Shown one piece after another: positions 11,884-21,948 of a stretch of DNA of 64,000 bases. The position numbers and the translations under genes are program-made. The notes under the pieces were generated by a model, which saw only the letters and a list, made by a program, of their open reading frames with translations, was not told the origin of the DNA and did not search any database. This DNA comes from Pachyseris speciosa (Eukaryota > Cnidaria > Anthozoa > Scleractinia > Pachyseridae). How positions within the stretch are numbered: the stretch's first letter is position 1; the number at the start of each line of letters is the position of its first letter. The DNA lies in NCBI GenBank assembly GCA_016490735.1, contig JAEMWC010000251.1, forward strand, positions 242,501 to 306,500. Reading direction: 5' to 3'.

Positions 11884-12291
11884 AGTGCCTATGAAGTAAA
11901 AAAATTTCTTTCGAATTTTTGAAGCTTCTTGTGTCTTGATTACAAAATGACAAAAAGATTTGACAACATCAACTAAACCCGAATTTTTCCGCCCTTCAAA
12001 GAACCTCAAAATTCACTAAATTGTGTCCCTTACTGACTGGGAACGAATCTTTGCTCAGAACAATGCTGATGACGTAGGAAATGCCTTCTGAAGCATTTCC
12101 TACGTCACACCTTTGTAATACGATCTTTTGGCCGCGCGCAAGATGGAGACACTTTTTGGCGCCAAATTTGAAACTTTCGGTTCGATATATTCCGCGTTGT
12201 GAATGTTTTACGGCCTAAAACCTAAATATTAAAAATCAGAAAATGATAAACTATTATATTAGAACAAGACATTTTTGACTTCATAGGCACT
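11884..12291. mobile_element. MITE flanked by TTAA
   Basis: The termini AGTGCCTATGAAGT and ACTTCATAGGCACT are inverted and flanked on both sides by TTAA, the target used by piggyBac and Kolobok superfamilies. The interior (408 bp) has no coding frame and holds a second small palindrome (TGACGTAGGAAATGC / GCATTTCCTACGTCA). Confidence 0.55.
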
Positions 12292-12782
12292 TTAAAGCAT
12301 AAAACAGGTCACATTGATGAGCATATTTTGTGCATTGAAAAAGTAGAAGACGATGCTAACCATTTCAACCACTTAAATTTTAGTGATATCCTCCCTGGAC
12401 TTCATCATGAGGTCTGATCCACAACTCTAATAAGTAGATGAACATAATCAGCTGTTAATTGTTTTTACATATAAAGCACATATCACATTATAATAGTAAG
12501 CAGCGGATGCTCTGCATAGAAAGATAAGCAATGTTGTCAAAGTTACAATAGAAAGACAGGCAGAGAACTGCAACAAAATTGGTCGATTTTAGTTTTTATT
12601 CTTAGCAATAAGATATTTGTACCGAAGAGGTACTTCTTGCTATTACTATCCCTAGGGATTCCTCGTACACAAATCCCGCGGAGATAAGATAATTATACGA
12701 GGCGCTGCTCCAACGAACCATATTATGCATGATATACAAGGTTCAACTTTCAAAGTTGCCAGTTTTAACCTTGTCAATAACA

Positions 12783-13709
12783 TCAAGAATTAGCACTTAC
12801 TGAAACGCGCCGGCTGCTTGGTTTGCACGTAAAAAAGGTACGAAACGTATCGCGGAAAGCTTTCATCCTTACCGAGTACACAATGGGATTAATCACAGAT
12901 GAAAAGCACGCAAGAGTCGTTGCTCCGAGATATAATTGAGTTTGTCCCCATAATATTGGGGCAAAGAGATGAATGACAGCATCAATCAAACTTGGAAGCC
13001 AACAAAGAGCAAATGACGATATCACCAAAGCAATTGTCTTTGCTGCCTTGTCTTCTTTTAGGAAACTCGATGGATTTGGGCCGGCCGCTTGAAATTTGAT
13101 CTTTCTCTTCTGCTTTCTGGCTTCCTTAAAAATACGAAAATAAAAATATCCAATAAATATCAAAGGAATTCCAAAGACCACTGAGATGACAATAAAATGT
13201 CCTTGTGCCCCGACTACGCATTTGCTGTTCAGTGTAGTGATTGCCGCCAGAGAAGAAAAAATCCAAATTGCTGCGATAGCTATTCTACATCTTTTCGGAG
13301 TTATCCTGCTAGCGTACTGAAGTGGGGAAGAGACAGCGACAAATCGATCGTAACTCAGCGCCAGAAGGTTCAACGATGAAGAAAACAGAGTTAGCACAAG
13401 GATACACGTAAAAAGATTATGAACGTTGGTCTTGATGATTCCAGACTTGTGAAAAAGTTTTATGCACCAAACAGGCACGCCCATTAATCCAACAAGCAAG
13501 TCGGCTACGGCCAAAGAAATGACCACGTAGTTGGTGTTCGAGCGCAGAGTGGAGTTTCTGTAAATTGCCAATATCACCAGAATATTTAACGACACAGAAG
13601 CAACTCCGCAGAGAATGGAAAATGTTACAGCTGAAATCAGCGCGGACGATGAAATAGCGTAAAATGTTTGATAACATTCCTCGTAGCGGTGCAAGCTAGA
13701 ATTCTCCAT
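12783..13709 (-). CDS. Rhodopsin-class (class A) G-protein-coupled receptor, orphan
   Basis: This is a single-exon gene of 308 residues from the chosen ATG at 13709. The frame is open further up to 13835, but those 42 codons hold a tandem duplicate and no signal peptide. The chosen start gives a short extracellular head with an NSS glycosylation site. In numbering from 13835, the hallmarks are Asn84 in helix 1 (VSLNILVI), LAVADLL at 108-114 in helix 2, Cys144 and Cys206 as a possible disulfide pair, SYDRFVAV with the DRF form of DRY at 163-165, ALCWLP (CWxP) at 276-281 and NPIVY at 316-320. The carboxyl tail is short. It should sit in the plasma membrane and couple to heterotrimeric G proteins. 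The ligand is unknown; the helices look like the large cnidarian amine/melanocortin-like orphan expansions. Confidence 0.88.
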   Translation of the reverse strand: MENSSLHRYEECYQTFYAISSSALISAVTFSILCGVASVSLNILVILAIYRNSTLRSNTNYVVISLAVADLLVGLMGVPVWCIKLFHKSGIIKTNVHNLFTCILVLTLFSSSLNLLALSYDRFVAVSSPLQYASRITPKRCRIAIAAIWIFSSLAAITTLNSKCVVGAQGHFIVISVVFGIPLIFIGYFYFRIFKEARKQKRKIKFQAAGPNPSSFLKEDKAAKTIALVISSFALCWLPSLIDAVIHLFAPILWGQTQLYLGATTLACFSSVINPIVYSVRMKAFRDTFRTFFTCKPSSRRVSVSANS

Positions 13710-13861
13710 TTCGTTAGCTTTCCTTGAAAATAGTTCACGTTCACGAAGTTCGCTTTTTGAATTGACAAATATCTTAGCAGATAACGTCTTTGTTGAAATC
13801 TTAGCAGATAACGTCTTTTGTGACAGTTGAAGCACTTAACATGCAGACTTGTGCAAAGCAA
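13710..13861 (-). other. GPCR 5' extension with a tandem duplicate
   Basis: The frame stays open upstream of the chosen GPCR start. It contains a direct repeat (ATCTTAGCAGATAACGTCTT occurs twice at about 13770-13817), encoding the duplicated peptide KTLSAKI. It may be 5' UTR or an extended amino end. Confidence 0.5.
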
Positions 13862-14303
13862 TCATCTCCTTTTGCCTAAAGGAAAAGGACAGGACACTTC
13901 ATTAAAGCCCGCTTAACTTCCTTTTTTTGCCAACATAGAGCGCTGTTAAAACATAAACACGGGTCTAGAGGGACTATTTTTGGAATTTTATTTGCTAAGC
14001 TGTCTGCTTTTTCAAGCAAAATTATAATTTTGACACCTTATTACAACCTGAGTTTTAAGTTTCCGGAAGCCATTTGAAGTCAGCATGATTGACACTTGCT
14101 GATGCAAGTGAAAAAAATTTTATTTAATAGCGCTTCGAAGCAGCTGCCAAAACAAATGCATATTTTGTTTTCAACAAATAATTTAACAGCGATAATTTCT
14201 CTGCAGCTCAAACTCTTGCGGGCAAGACACCGGGAGGTAGTTTATTGCCTTTCAGTATAATAGAAAAATTTAATGGTCTGTTAGATCAATGCATTCATTC
14301 TTA

Positions 14304-14423
14304 GGCCCGGTTCAAACGTCGAACTTCTCATGTACCGAATCTAATACAAATGAGAAAAATCTATTGTTTTCGCTCATTTGCATTAGGTTCGGCACATGAG
14401 AAGTTCGACGTTTGAACTGGGTC
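14304..14423. mobile_element. Palindromic PIF/Harbinger-like MITE
   Basis: The arms GGCCCGGTTCAAACGTCGAA and TTCGACGTTTGAACTGGGTC are inverted over about 48 bp. They are flanked by TTA on the left and TAA on the right, fitting the three-base TWA target of PIF/Harbinger. It is 120 bp with no coding capacity. Confidence 0.6.
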
Positions 14424-14872
14424 TAATTCTTTGCAAAACATAAGGGAGGCAATATCAATTCCTCGTTCACCGATAATAATAGTTTAAGTTTTACAATGGA
14501 GAGAAAGACTCAAATTTACAACTTTTTACGGAAAATTAAGCGAGAACTAACCTTTCGGAAAGTATAACAACTCTAAGTTGCTGTAGTTCACCGCACCCTT
14601 AACAGCATCATGAAAACGACAGAGGTACCCAGCAATCCATCGCAAACATCATTATGAGGCCTTTAATCCAATAATGCTCGGAGTAGTTAGTAGATTTTAG
14701 TTTGATCGGTTTGTAAGCCACAAACTTTCAGAGTAGCTATTGGTATTGGACCGCATTTTAACCCCTTAGAAAACGAAAGGCATTTTTCATGTAAGTCCGT
14801 CTGGAGTGATATTTGAGAAAACGTTTGTTCTTCATTACAATTCAACCCGAATATCTAAGACGACCGAGGCTT

Positions 14873-14958
14873 TTGGAGAAGATGATGTTCCAAAAAAAAT
14901 AGTGCGTCTTCTCTTTGGAGAAGATGATGTTCCAAATAAAAATAGTGCGTCTTACCTA
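14873..14958. repeat. Tandem duplication, two units of about 42 bp
   Basis: The block beginning TTGGAGAAGATGATGTTCCA and ending ATAGTGCGTCTT occurs twice in a row with minor differences. Confidence 0.8.
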
Positions 14959-16327
14959 AGGATTTCATAGGCAGGTCAGATAAAAAGAACTGAGGGAACT
15001 GAAATTACTGTGAGTGAGTGGATTTAGCAACTAAAATAACTAAAAATACTGTAAAAGCTTCTTAAATTAATTAAATTCTTAAACACCTTGTTTTCGTCTG
15101 AAAACAGTTTTGGTACAATTGCTGAATTGGCAAATACACTTCTCGTTGAAAGACTATTTCAATTACAAGCATAAACCCGCAATCAACTGAGCCTAATTGC
15201 AATGAACAACAATTTACCGCAGTGTAGGTGGATGGCGATGGATAATTGCCGGGCACGAAGTGGGGAGGTAAATGTCTGCGGCTACTGGCCGACAGTGAGG
15301 TGAATAATTAGTTTAGTTTATATCAAGCCAGTGGAAAGCCATTATTCAAAAGCACTTGATTTCTGATAGATAATAAACACGGCGCAACCTCCATTTCCCG
15401 TCGCTCTATTTTCGCGTTGTTCTGCCGGTACTATCGCGCTCTGTTTACTATCTGAACGCCTGGAACAGGCTGGTGATGACGCCGTCAACCGCGCGAAAGA
15501 CGAGAGCACGGCCTGCAGTCATACGGACGTCCGATCGCACAATTTTAGGCCGGCCCTACAGCCCTTGCTACCGCAGAAATGAGCAGCTTCCGTCTTAACG
15601 GCGACACTTGGGATTAATGTCCTGTAAAAAAACAGTGTGTTTTGAACCACTTTGTACCGAACATCGTTGACAGAATCACTGATAATGAAAGTGGTTCTAT
15701 GATAAAAAAAAAATGTCCATTCCTTTCTCTTCAGATTCGAAAGTATAAATACTGAAGGCTTTCATAACTCGTTTCGAGTTTTAATTTATTTTTGCCGTAA
15801 TTTTCCAGCTTCGGTATGCCGCCATTGAATAAGGTTAAGTGGTTAATCGTCCACAATATGAAAATACCTTGAACTTGAATAGCAAAAACTGAAATAATAC
15901 GATGTGAAACAGGCTGTTACTGGCCTGTGTGTTTTTCGTTTGAATGGTCAAGCCTCCAAAAGGTAGAACCTAATGGACCTTGTAAAAAATCAGGAAATAG
16001 GTTGCCGCTCTTCACTATTTGATCCTCCGACTCAACAGTTAGAACTTAGTAAAACGATGATAAAGTTTTACTCATTTTAAAAGCAATAGTTATCTACCTT
16101 TTGCACGTTTTACCAAGTATTTAGAGCCTTTCTTTTGCTCTTCTTCTCCGTTCCTCTGTTGTCAAGGTGTTTCCGATTCAGATGGTGCGAGAGTAACTCC
16201 TCAGGGGTCAGTGCCTCCGTACTGGGATCGAACACGAAACCTATTTTCACTATCTTGTGTAAATACAGCATTATCAACTGACAACAGAGGGCAGAAAACG
16301 AAAATTCGGACGATTGAGATAAAGGTA
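14959..16327. other. Intergenic, no gene seen
   Basis: No supported coding frame was seen. A GC-richer segment at 15400-15600 contains a CCTGGAACAGGCT motif shared with the MITE at 6885-7014. Confidence 0.4.
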
Positions 16328-16668
16328 GTTTACCATTTACATCGGAAAACCCGTTGGTCGACCTTTGCAGTAAATGGTACGCATCAAACACCCAGATGAA
16401 AATTTTCATCGGACGTGCGTTCCATTTACACAAACATTCCCAACGGTCGGGTTTACAGAGCGATCCAAGCCTAACGGCATGGAACTGGTAGAAATGAGCA
16501 AATGGAACGCACATTTCCGTTTGGAAATTCAGTTTGGGGATTTTGGACTACCTTTCAAAAATTCCGTTTTCCCCTGAAATTTTCCGTTTGGGAATACCAA
16601 AATAGGCTTCCCATTTACATTCCAACCGAAATTTCCGGAATTTTTTGGTAAATGGTAAACAACCAAAA
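16328..16668. mobile_element. MITE with GTTTACCATTTAC termini
   Basis: The left end GTTTACCATTTAC and right end GTAAATGGTAAAC are inverted. Interior phrases such as TTCCGTTT and AACCGAAATTTCCGGA recur in the two copies at 60.2-60.9 and 61.0-61.6 kb. The overlapping frames on both strands are shadows. Confidence 0.6.
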
Positions 16669-16810
16669 ACTACAGAATAATCATTTGCTATGAGATACAA
16701 AATGTAAAAATGTAATTGTTAAATAAGGGAGGAAGTAGGCCGGAAATGGACAGAGCTATAGTGAGCACAGGTGGCTAGAATTAACGTTACAAGCAGGTCG
16801 GGAATTTTTT

Positions 16811-17181
16811 AGGGGCACCCAACGACAAGTTTCGGTAGATATCTGTTCGGGGGAGGGTAGTTCGCCTTAGGCTTTCAGCGTCGATTAAAGAGTGCTTTCG
16901 GATTTTCGTAGCCCCAGAGGTTTTCGGAAAGGTCGCAATTCCTGTTTTTGGCAGTAAAAGACGTCAACTAGCATTTTCGGAAAGAAAATAGCTCCCTAAA
17001 AAGTTCATGGGCAGTTCATTTCAGCTTGCATTTTCTCAAAGGAATATGTTCTCTAACATATTCGGGCAATTAAAATTTCAGCTAAAGAATCAGAATAGAT
17101 CAAATTCTTCTACCTAACGAGGGTACTTAAAAATTCCAGTTTCTACAGCTTTTGGTTGATTTGGCTCGTTGCGTGCTCCTG
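16811..17181. mobile_element. MITE with AGGGGCACCCAAC termini, copy 1
   Basis: It starts AGGGGCACCCAACGACAAGT and ends with a decayed inverse (GTTGCGTGCTCCT). It is an inverted copy of the element at 24710-25135, sharing TTCGGTAGATATCTGTTCGG and TTTTGGTTGATTTGGCT. Confidence 0.7.
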
Positions 17182-17394
17182 GTTTTTTTTGGCATTGTTT
17201 GTTTTCATTTTCGCGTTGTATGAGTTGGAACGAGACCATTTGGTCAGTGATGTTTACTTCCTCATTTATTATGGTAATATGTGAAATTGGAAACTCGTGA
17301 AAGTCACATGAAGATGATAGCTACCTTATCAAAAGCTCAAAAGCATATTAGTACACTTTGTATGATTTGGGCAGTGCCCCATCAAATTCTATTG

Positions 17395-18070
17395 AATTCA
17401 TACTGTTAAACCTCGGCTAAACGATCAAACATTTTCATCCAAAATCATGTATGTCAAACAGAACATTGGGTGGCTAAACGGACAAACAATGTTTGACCAA
17501 ATCAAATTAAATCAATCATTTAAGCTCGACAACGTGAGGAGTGGTTGTCCATTCTCCCGAGCCAGGGGCTCATGTAATAAACGCTCGAGTGTTCCGGATC
17601 GAATTGGAATTTAGATATGTTGGTTTTTGTGGAGAGAGGAAAACCGGAGTACCCGGAGAAAAACCTCTAGGAGCAGAGTAGAGAACCAACAACAAACTCA
17701 ACCCACTTATGACACCGAGTCTGGGAATCGAACGCGGGCCACATTGGAGGAAGGCGAGCGCTCTCACCACTACGCCAACCCTGCTCCCCTCAAAACACAA
17801 ACACAAGACGAAGTGAGTTCACAAACAATTTTTGCATTTTATCACTGAAATTTCCATGTTATGTGGTTCATTTGGTTGCCTTTTACCAGCTGTACATGCT
17901 TTTTTGGTTAGGATGGCTAAATGATTAAACATTTTCATAAGGCAGAATTTTGGATGGAAATGTTTGATCTAGATCAAACATGGAAAACCAGTGTTAAGAG
18001 AGGTGGCTATACCATCAAACATGTTCGTGCAACACGATGCTGGATGAAAATTTTTGATCATATAACTGGG
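17395..18070. repeat. GGCTAAACGATCAAACATT-type repeat, split by a SINE
   Basis: Motifs around GATCAAACATTTTCATCC recur at 17410-17510 and 17930-18060 on either side of the SINE at 17568-17796. This is consistent with an older dispersed repeat interrupted by a later insertion. Confidence 0.4.
17568..17796 (-). mobile_element. SINE of a second family (tRNA head plus CTCCGG body), minus strand
   Basis: On the minus strand a tRNA-like head (GGCGTAGTGGTGAGAGCG, then GTTCGATTCCCAG) is followed by a body containing GAGGTTTTTCTCCGGGTACTCCGGTTTT, here read in parts. The body recurs at 52097-52290 and 52590-52780. It may belong to the MetaSINE superfamily, but I cannot confirm that without alignment. 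Confidence 0.65.
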
Positions 18071-18219
18071 TCTTGAATCCAATTACACACAAAGCTACTT
18101 AGTATTGTGCAATAACAAAAGTATTGTCTGGAGGAGAGTTTTCCATCCAAGCAAGATCTTATTATTATGACAAAACTATCCCACAATTCCATGGCTAGCC
18201 TCCGGCTTGTTTATTTCAA

Positions 18220-19150
18220 TTACACGGGTGTTCCCTTCATGGGAATCCCCCCTTTGCTCTTCTCTTTCAGTTTCTCTAGTCTGAGCTTTCGCAGTTCTTC
18301 ATTTGATGGCAGCAGAGAAGGAAGTTCATTTCCAATAAATTCCACAATACCCATCTTAGCCGAGTCTGTTTTGCGTGGGGGTATTTTGTATACTTTTGTG
18401 TATCCGCTCACTTTGTCTTCATAACGAGGCAAAAGATGCCCAAACACTTTAGGTATCAGATCTTTTTTCTGTAAAACAAAACAGATGTTAAAAATGCTAG
18501 TGTATTTGAATTATTTATTTCTGATCACATAGTTTGTAAAGCACATTTGACCATATTTACATGTACATGTTAATTTGCACTATAGAAATTATTTCTTCTT
18601 CTTCTTCTTCTTCTTATTATTATTATTAATAAAGTCGGCTATAATGAGATAAAATACGTGGTACTTTTCATGTCAATCTGTCTTACACTGCAACAGGTCG
18701 CCTGGTAACTAAGAAGGGCCATGTTGTTTAGTCTACACATAACTTAAGTATTGTTAAAATAAGAGATATAGTGACTTACTGTAATCCAGCTATTGATGGT
18801 CTCTTCGTCTCCCTGTTTAGCAAGGTCAATCATCTTAAAAAATAACAAGCAAATGCAAATTAGATGCTGAAGATCACAGAACTTCCCTCGTGGATTACTC
18901 ATCAACTATTAAATATCGATTATGAACGATTGCTACTGTTGTTTGAAGCGACAAATCAGACATGTTACAAATGTCCAATTACCCTCTCCGCGACACGTGA
19001 CAAATCATGGCATCTGTTGATCGTTGTTTCGATCCTTTCATACTGTACAAGAGCAGTGATCAGGTTTTTGTACAAGAGCTTTCTTTTTTCTCTGCTCTTA
19101 GGCTTAAACTTTAGCAAATGTTCAAGGTTTCGAGTCCGAGTAGCCGCCAT
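18220..19150 (-). CDS. MRPL17: Mitochondrial large ribosomal subunit protein bL17m
   Basis: Exons on the minus strand are 19150-18983, 18833-18780 and 18468-18220 (TAA), all GT-AG and in phase, giving 156 residues. The L17 fold signature is clear: KSREKRKLLYKNLITALVQ then YERIETTI near residues 20-45, MIDLAKQGD after the first junction, and KDLIPKVFGHLLPRYEDK with SGYTKVYKIP in the last exon. These parallel human MRPL17 (HERIE, ITEKDLIPKLFQ, LAPRYKDQ, GGYTRMLQIPNR). The protein is expected to bind 23S-type rRNA near the exit tunnel of the mitochondrial ribosome. The ATG at 19150 sits in AAAGATGGCGGC, close to the TISU initiation motif. An upstream frame with a further Met at 19246 is open but would overlap the divergent gene's promoter, so I prefer 19150. 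Confidence 0.9.
18532..18640 (+). repeat. LINE 3' tail fragment with TTC/TTA microsatellite
   Basis: GTAAAGCACATTTGACCATATTTACATG matches, in pieces, the tail downstream of the LINE remnant at about 45236-45300. It is followed by TTC and TTA repeats. It lies in the second intron of MRPL17. Confidence 0.6.
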
Positions 19151-19264
19151 CTTTTTGGAAGGCAAGCTGTATCCTGCTTTGAAGGGAAACCGCTGTGCAC
19201 TATGATTGGGGTAAAGAAAACTTGGCAGCCACGCCTGGGTGAACACAATTCAAGATGGCTGCCG
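19140..19264. promoter_or_regulatory. Divergent promoter with TISU-like start contexts on both strands
   Basis: Only 104 bp separate the ATG of MRPL17 (19150, minus) from that of the L17-like gene (19255, plus). The minus start reads AAAGATGGCGGC and the plus start CAAGATGGCTGC. Each matches 11 of 12 positions of the published TISU consensus SAASATGGCGGC, which overlaps the YY1 motif and directs initiation on very short leaders. No TATA box is evident. Shared, bidirectional transcription is inferred. Confidence 0.6.
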
Positions 19265-21005
19265 TTTCATGGAAAGTAGCAAGCAAAGGAATCTTCTTAA
19301 AATCTGTCTTACCCAGCGTAAATGTTATTCCTGTTCGTTATAAAACCCATAGAAAGTTTCCCACGAGGAAAAGGATCAATCCTTTTGTACAATTACGTAC
19401 TGATCTAATTAAAAAACTGGTGCTTGCGCTGGTTCAACACGAGCGTATTCAGACTACGCACCATAAAGCACTACAGTTGAAGAAATACGGTGACCTGGTA
19501 AGAATGACTTATTTTGAATTTTGAATATTTGTTCTTGTAGTTGTAAAAAATGCCTTTTGAAGGTCATCCGTAATGATGGGGACATGGAAGCTGGAGAAGA
19601 ATCGAGTAGGGCGGGGTGAGGGATACGCATCCCCCAATGTCAACCTTGTCCAAGAAAATTGCACCCCCCCCCCCCCTCCATCAATTGCCAAGAAGATAAG
19701 AAGATTCGCCCTTTTAGGCCACTTAAAACCTTGAACTAATCCCGTGTAATCTTTTCTGAATTATTGTATGGTGATAATAAATTTAGCCTCAGTTTTCATG
19801 TTGCAGTAGTACATTTGTTCATCATGGCGATTATAAAAACATTCATGCATATCAACATTTACAGATCATCCAACTATCGCTGCGACGACGTCCACCTCCA
19901 GACCTTGATATGATTGAAAATGGATTTGTTCTCACAGAGAAAGAGGCTGCAGAAAAAATGATAAGAAAGCGGATAGTAAATAGAAGGAGCAAAAAGGTGG
20001 TAATCCCTCCCCAAGTTCCGACTGAAAAGCAGTACATGGAAAGATGCAGAAAAGCAGCGTCTGACATGCTGCTTGGGGTAAGTAGCTCCAAAGCTGTTTA
20101 TTGTTGATTCAGCGTTAACAGCTGAGCAAGGATTTTAAATCTCCCCAAGAAGATGTTTTCAGAAGCAGTCACAGATAACCCACTAGCCACAGCTCACCAA
20201 CTAGCCAAAGCTCATCCTGTTTCTATAGCCTGAATCAAGTAACAGTAGTGCTAATCTACCTGGTTAAGATTCAGGGGCCTGTTTCTCAAAGCTCTGTTTA
20301 TTACTGGGCCTGTTAAGCTTTTTTTTTTTTCTATTCAAGATGGGAGTTTCAAAAGTTTTGAAAATTATTCTGTAAAGTTATCAGCTAAAGCAACAAAAAG
20401 GACTTCATTGGAGGTCAGAACACTCCCTACTTTTTTTGAGATTTTGATTTCAAAATATGGTTTTGGGCTCGTTAAGTTACCAGAACTGTTGAGAAAAGGG
20501 CCCCAGGTCTATCACAGTGGCGCCCCTGGTTGAAAAGAGGCAACAAGACACAAAGTTTCTTATCAAAGGAAACTACATAACTACAGCAAAATTAATGCTA
20601 TTCTGTCATCCTACAAGCTAGTTATTATGTCTCAGCATTGCATTCCTTTCCTTGAAGTAACAGCTACTGCATCGCCTATGTTACACAGTATGTTTGACAA
20701 GCTGATCATAGCTAGATTATTTGTTTGTTTGTTTTTTTTTTTCAGCCATGAGTATACAGTGGGGGGGGGGGGGGGGGGGTATATTAAGCTTAAACTAGAA
20801 AGCAACACAACCTGTATTAGAACACAGCTGAGTCACATGTTATACTGTATCATAACCCTTTTTTCTTGAGATTCTGTCAACATTGGAACACATCACATCA
20901 CATCACATCACATCACAGACTCTGATGATGACTTGCTCTCAGGTTGTTGAAACTTCAGTCAGTGTCGTCACAAACAGTCCTTCTCAGGAATACAAAAATT
21001 TGGCA

Positions 21006-21036
<31 letters not shown>

Positions 21037-21203
21037 TCATTCATGGATTCAAAAAGCTGATGTTTCAAGCGTTAGCCCTTCGTCGGAGTGAATTCAGGAA
21101 TTGCCCTGACGAAGGGCTAACACTCGAAACGTCAGCTTTTTGAACCACTGTACGGTGGTCAGTTTACATTATCATCTCTGTTGATAAACCAAATTTCCGT
21201 GTT

Positions 21204-21254
<51 letters not shown>

Positions 21255-21615
21255 CTCAGGACTACACTCACCCGGATGACTGCACTTCACTTAGTTATAA
21301 TATTGGTTTAGTATTAAATTTGATTTTGTGCGTGCTTTCACTTTGTAGGACAAAGAAGCACTGGAAAAGCTTTACAGTACTCTTAAGGACAGGTACAAGG
21401 ACAGATACGGAAATTTTGTTAAAATTACAAAAATCCCGAACCCACCTAGGTCCACATTTCCTAATATGGCATACGTTGAATTCAGAAACCACTCTCTTCC
21501 CCCACTCCCTAAGTTGCCAGTTGTCAAGAATGGCAAGTGGGTAATTTATGGGATGCAGGATGAAAATGATGAAGACCTCATTGATGAAAACGCTGTGGTA
21601 CAAAGTCAAACGTAA
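19255..21615 (+). CDS. Second, divergent L17-family protein (probable mitochondrial)
   Basis: Exons are 19255-19497, 19865-20077 and 21349-21615 (TAA), GT-AG and in phase, giving 240 residues. The first exon has a basic, acid-poor leader (MAAVSWKVASKGIF...VRYKTHRK) that could target mitochondria. It then has RTDLIKKLVLALVQHERIQTT near residues 49-69, the L17 rRNA-binding helix seen in MRPL17 (LYKNLITALVQ, YERIETT). The last exon has LYSTLKDRYKDRYGNFVKITKIPN and MAYVEF, matching the L17 strands LAPRYKDQ..GYTRMLQIPN and MAVIEY. A middle exon of about 71 residues rich in Lys and Arg is an insertion relative to MRPL17. Homology to its head-to-head neighbour is therefore seen at both ends. Whether it is a ribosomal protein, an accessory factor or something else is not known. 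Confidence 0.75.
20275..20510. mobile_element. MITE with GGGCCTGTTTCTCAAA termini
   Basis: The left end GGGGCCTGTTTCTCAAAGCTC and right end TTGAGAAAAGGGCCCC are inverted. It is related to the elements at 21711 and 60322. It lies in the second intron of the L17-like gene. Confidence 0.6.
20761..20918. repeat. Poly(G) run and (CACAT)n microsatellite
   Basis: An uninterrupted G run lies at about 20761-20779. Six CACAT/ACATC units lie at 20887-20917. Both are in the second intron of the L17-like gene. Confidence 0.85.
21053..21240 (+). mobile_element. Penelope-like terminal fragment with hammerhead-like core
   Basis: 21106-21133 reads CTGACGA, then a short stem (GGG/CTC) with loop, then GAAAC and GTC, which are the conserved blocks of a hammerhead ribozyme. 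A decayed inverted copy (CCGACGA...GAAACATC on minus) lies at 21058-21086. The phrase ACGAAGGGCTAACRCTYGAAAC is typical of Penelope-like terminal repeats, which are known to carry hammerheads. The assignment is by motif only. Confidence 0.45.
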
Positions 21616-21710
21616 GGAACATGCTAATGAGGATGGTGTGCGGCAGATGTTCTGAAACAAGTTCAAACATTGAAAAGGGACAACTGACAGAGGTTGTTTT
21701 GAGCTTCTAA

Positions 21711-21948
21711 CCAGGCGTGCGTTTCTCAAAACTCCGGAAAACGTTTCGGGCCTGAGAAGAATTTTTCCAGTCGATTTTCTGTTGATTGGTACTAGCATTT
21801 TTGGCAAACTAGCCCAATGTATTTCTCAATTTTATTGCGACCTTTCATAAAAGATTATTGAAGATAGTAGAAATCGAATTTCTGGCCATGAACCTAGTGC
21901 ACATAAAGTAGTTTTTCGGGCCCGAAACGTTTTCGGGAGGGCTCAAGT
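21711..21948. mobile_element. MITE, copy of the 60322-60564 element
   Basis: It begins AGGCGTGCGTTTCTCAAAAC and ends TTTTTCGGGCCCGAAACGTTTTCGGGAGGG. It shares about 240 bp with the nested element at 60322-60564; the outermost right end is lost. Confidence 0.7.

Noticed and set aside
18864..19205. A 113-codon plus-strand frame opposite MRPL17.
   Set aside because: It is a shadow of the first MRPL17 exon, whose domain match and splicing are clear on the other strand.
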